This document shows positions 6,020-6,672 of a stretch of DNA of 6,672 bases, piece after piece; within the stretch, counting starts at the first letter, position 1; each line of letters begins with the position of its first letter. The notes beneath the pieces are model-generated. The model was not told the origin of the DNA. It worked only from the letters and a program-made list of their open reading frames with translations, and searched no databases. The stretch is from an uncultured Oscillospiraceae bacterium (GTDB lineage: Bacteria; Bacillota; Clostridia; Oscillospirales; Acutalibacteraceae). The position numbers and the translations under genes are program-made. The DNA is taken from assembly GCA_900555805.1 (NCBI GenBank), contig USMJ01000070.1:1-6672 (forward strand), read 5' to 3'.

Positions 6020-6672
6020 TTATGATATCGGCTCGAATCTTGTTTCGGCGACCGCCTTTTCGATCATCGGCTCCCAGTCGACGAGCTCCTGAGCCTCCTT
6101 GACCTGTTCGAGCGTGGGTCTTGTTCTCGGGTGCTTCGGTGTGAATACCGTGCAGCAATCCTCATAGGGCAGGATCGACGTTTCGAAGGTGTCGATCTTT
6201 CTCGCGACGGTGATGATCTCCTGCTTATCCATACCGATACACGGTCTGAACACGGGCAGGGGCGTCGCTTCGTCCGTGACGCCGAGAGCTAACAGCGTCT
6301 GGCTCGCGACCTGACCGAGACTTTCGCCTGTTATCAGCGCATGGCATTCATCCTTTTCGGCGATTCTCGTTGCTATCTCCATCATGAGCCTGCGCATTAT
6401 CAGCGTGAACAGCTCTTCGGGGCATTCGTCCTTGATATGCTCCTGAATTTCGGTGAACGGAACTATCGCGAAATATATTCTGCCTGCGTATTCGCTGACC
6501 TTTTTGACGAGATCGCGGACCTTCATTTCGGCTTTCTTGCTCGTATAGGGCGGAGCGGCGAAGTGTATCGCCGTCAGCTGTAAGCCTCTCTTAGCCATCA
6601 TATAAGCCGCGACGGGGCTGTCTATTCCGCCCGAAAGCATAAGCACGCCTTTGCCGGATTTATGCTCGCGCG
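6020..6672 (-). CDS. thiI: ThiI, tRNA 4-thiouridine synthase, C-terminal PP-loop part (5' end outside the window)
   Basis: The C-terminal 217 or so residues of ThiI, which adenylates U8 of tRNA and transfers sulfur to make 4-thiouridine; in some bacteria it also takes part in forming the thiamine thiazole. The PP-loop SGGIDSPVA is visible just inside the right edge, preceded in frame by KSGKGVLML, so the gene runs past 6672 and the N-terminal ferredoxin-like and THUMP domains are off the window. Further family marks are TGESLGQVASQT, FRPCIGMDKQEI and the C-terminal block YEDCCTVFTPKHPRTRP. The protein stops shortly after that block, so it lacks the rhodanese domain of E. coli ThiI; this short form is usual in Firmicutes, where a cysteine desulfurase can supply sulfur directly. 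The GTG at 6646 is internal, not the start. cinA follows after 20 bp. Any operon promoter is outside the window. Confidence 0.96.
   Translation of the reverse strand, partial: REHKSGKGVLMLSGGIDSPVAAYMMAKRGLQLTAIHFAAPPYTSKKAEMKVRDLVKKVSEYAGRIYFAIVPFTEIQEHIKDECPEELFTLIMRRLMMEIATRIAEKDECHALITGESLGQVASQTLLALGVTDEATPLPVFRPCIGMDKQEIITVARKIDTFETSILPYEDCCTVFTPKHPRTRPTLEQVKEAQELVDWEPMIEKAVAETRFEPIS

Noticed and set aside
6000..6158. A 53-residue N-terminal extension of CinA from a start at 6158
   Set aside because: It overlaps the conserved C-terminus of thiI, has no CinA similarity and is basic low-complexity sequence. The ATG at 5999 has a well-placed GAGG.

Overview
The window is a single-strand block of five genes, all read on the minus strand (right to left). 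It looks like the chromosome of a mid-GC Gram-positive anaerobe of the Clostridia. This rests on a class B sortase, a SpoIID/LytB-family wall protein, a ThiI without a rhodanese domain, a stand-alone CinA C-terminal domain and strong GGAGG-type ribosome binding sites. I cannot name a genus. There are no RNA genes, CRISPR arrays, insertion sequences or phage genes.

Layout in order of transcription: thiI (6020 to beyond 6672, start outside the window), 20 bp gap, cinA-type amidohydrolase (5418-5999), 14 bp overlap, class B sortase (3893-5431), 33 bp gap, large membrane-anchored SpoIID-domain protein (1613-3859), 48 bp gap, GPH-family sugar:cation symporter (110-1564), then a rho-independent terminator at 52-90. 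The tight spacing and the absence of any internal terminator suggest one transcript. A perfect 7-bp inverted repeat lies just upstream of the transporter.

The most unusual gene is the 748-aa protein at 1613-3859. Its extracellular SpoIID domain appears circularly permuted: the GHGVGMSQ segment, normally at the C-terminus, precedes the catalytic SEM...EALKAQAVA segment, and the domain ends at the strand that normally leads into GHGVGMSQ. Its roughly 360-residue cytoplasmic part reads like a highly diverged CinA protein (a nucleotide-related enzyme) whose active-site motif is lost. Two genes upstream in the same operon is an intact CinA C-terminal domain enzyme. The intervening sortase is also odd, with a charged cytoplasmic tail of about 180 residues and a lysine-rich C-terminal extension.

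Taken together, srtB and the SpoIID fusion look like a pair of single-pass envelope enzymes with large intracellular parts, placed with NAD-salvage and tRNA-thiolation housekeeping genes. A link from cytoplasmic state to wall remodelling is my inference. The CinA resemblance and the permutation were read by eye and need profile or structure comparison.
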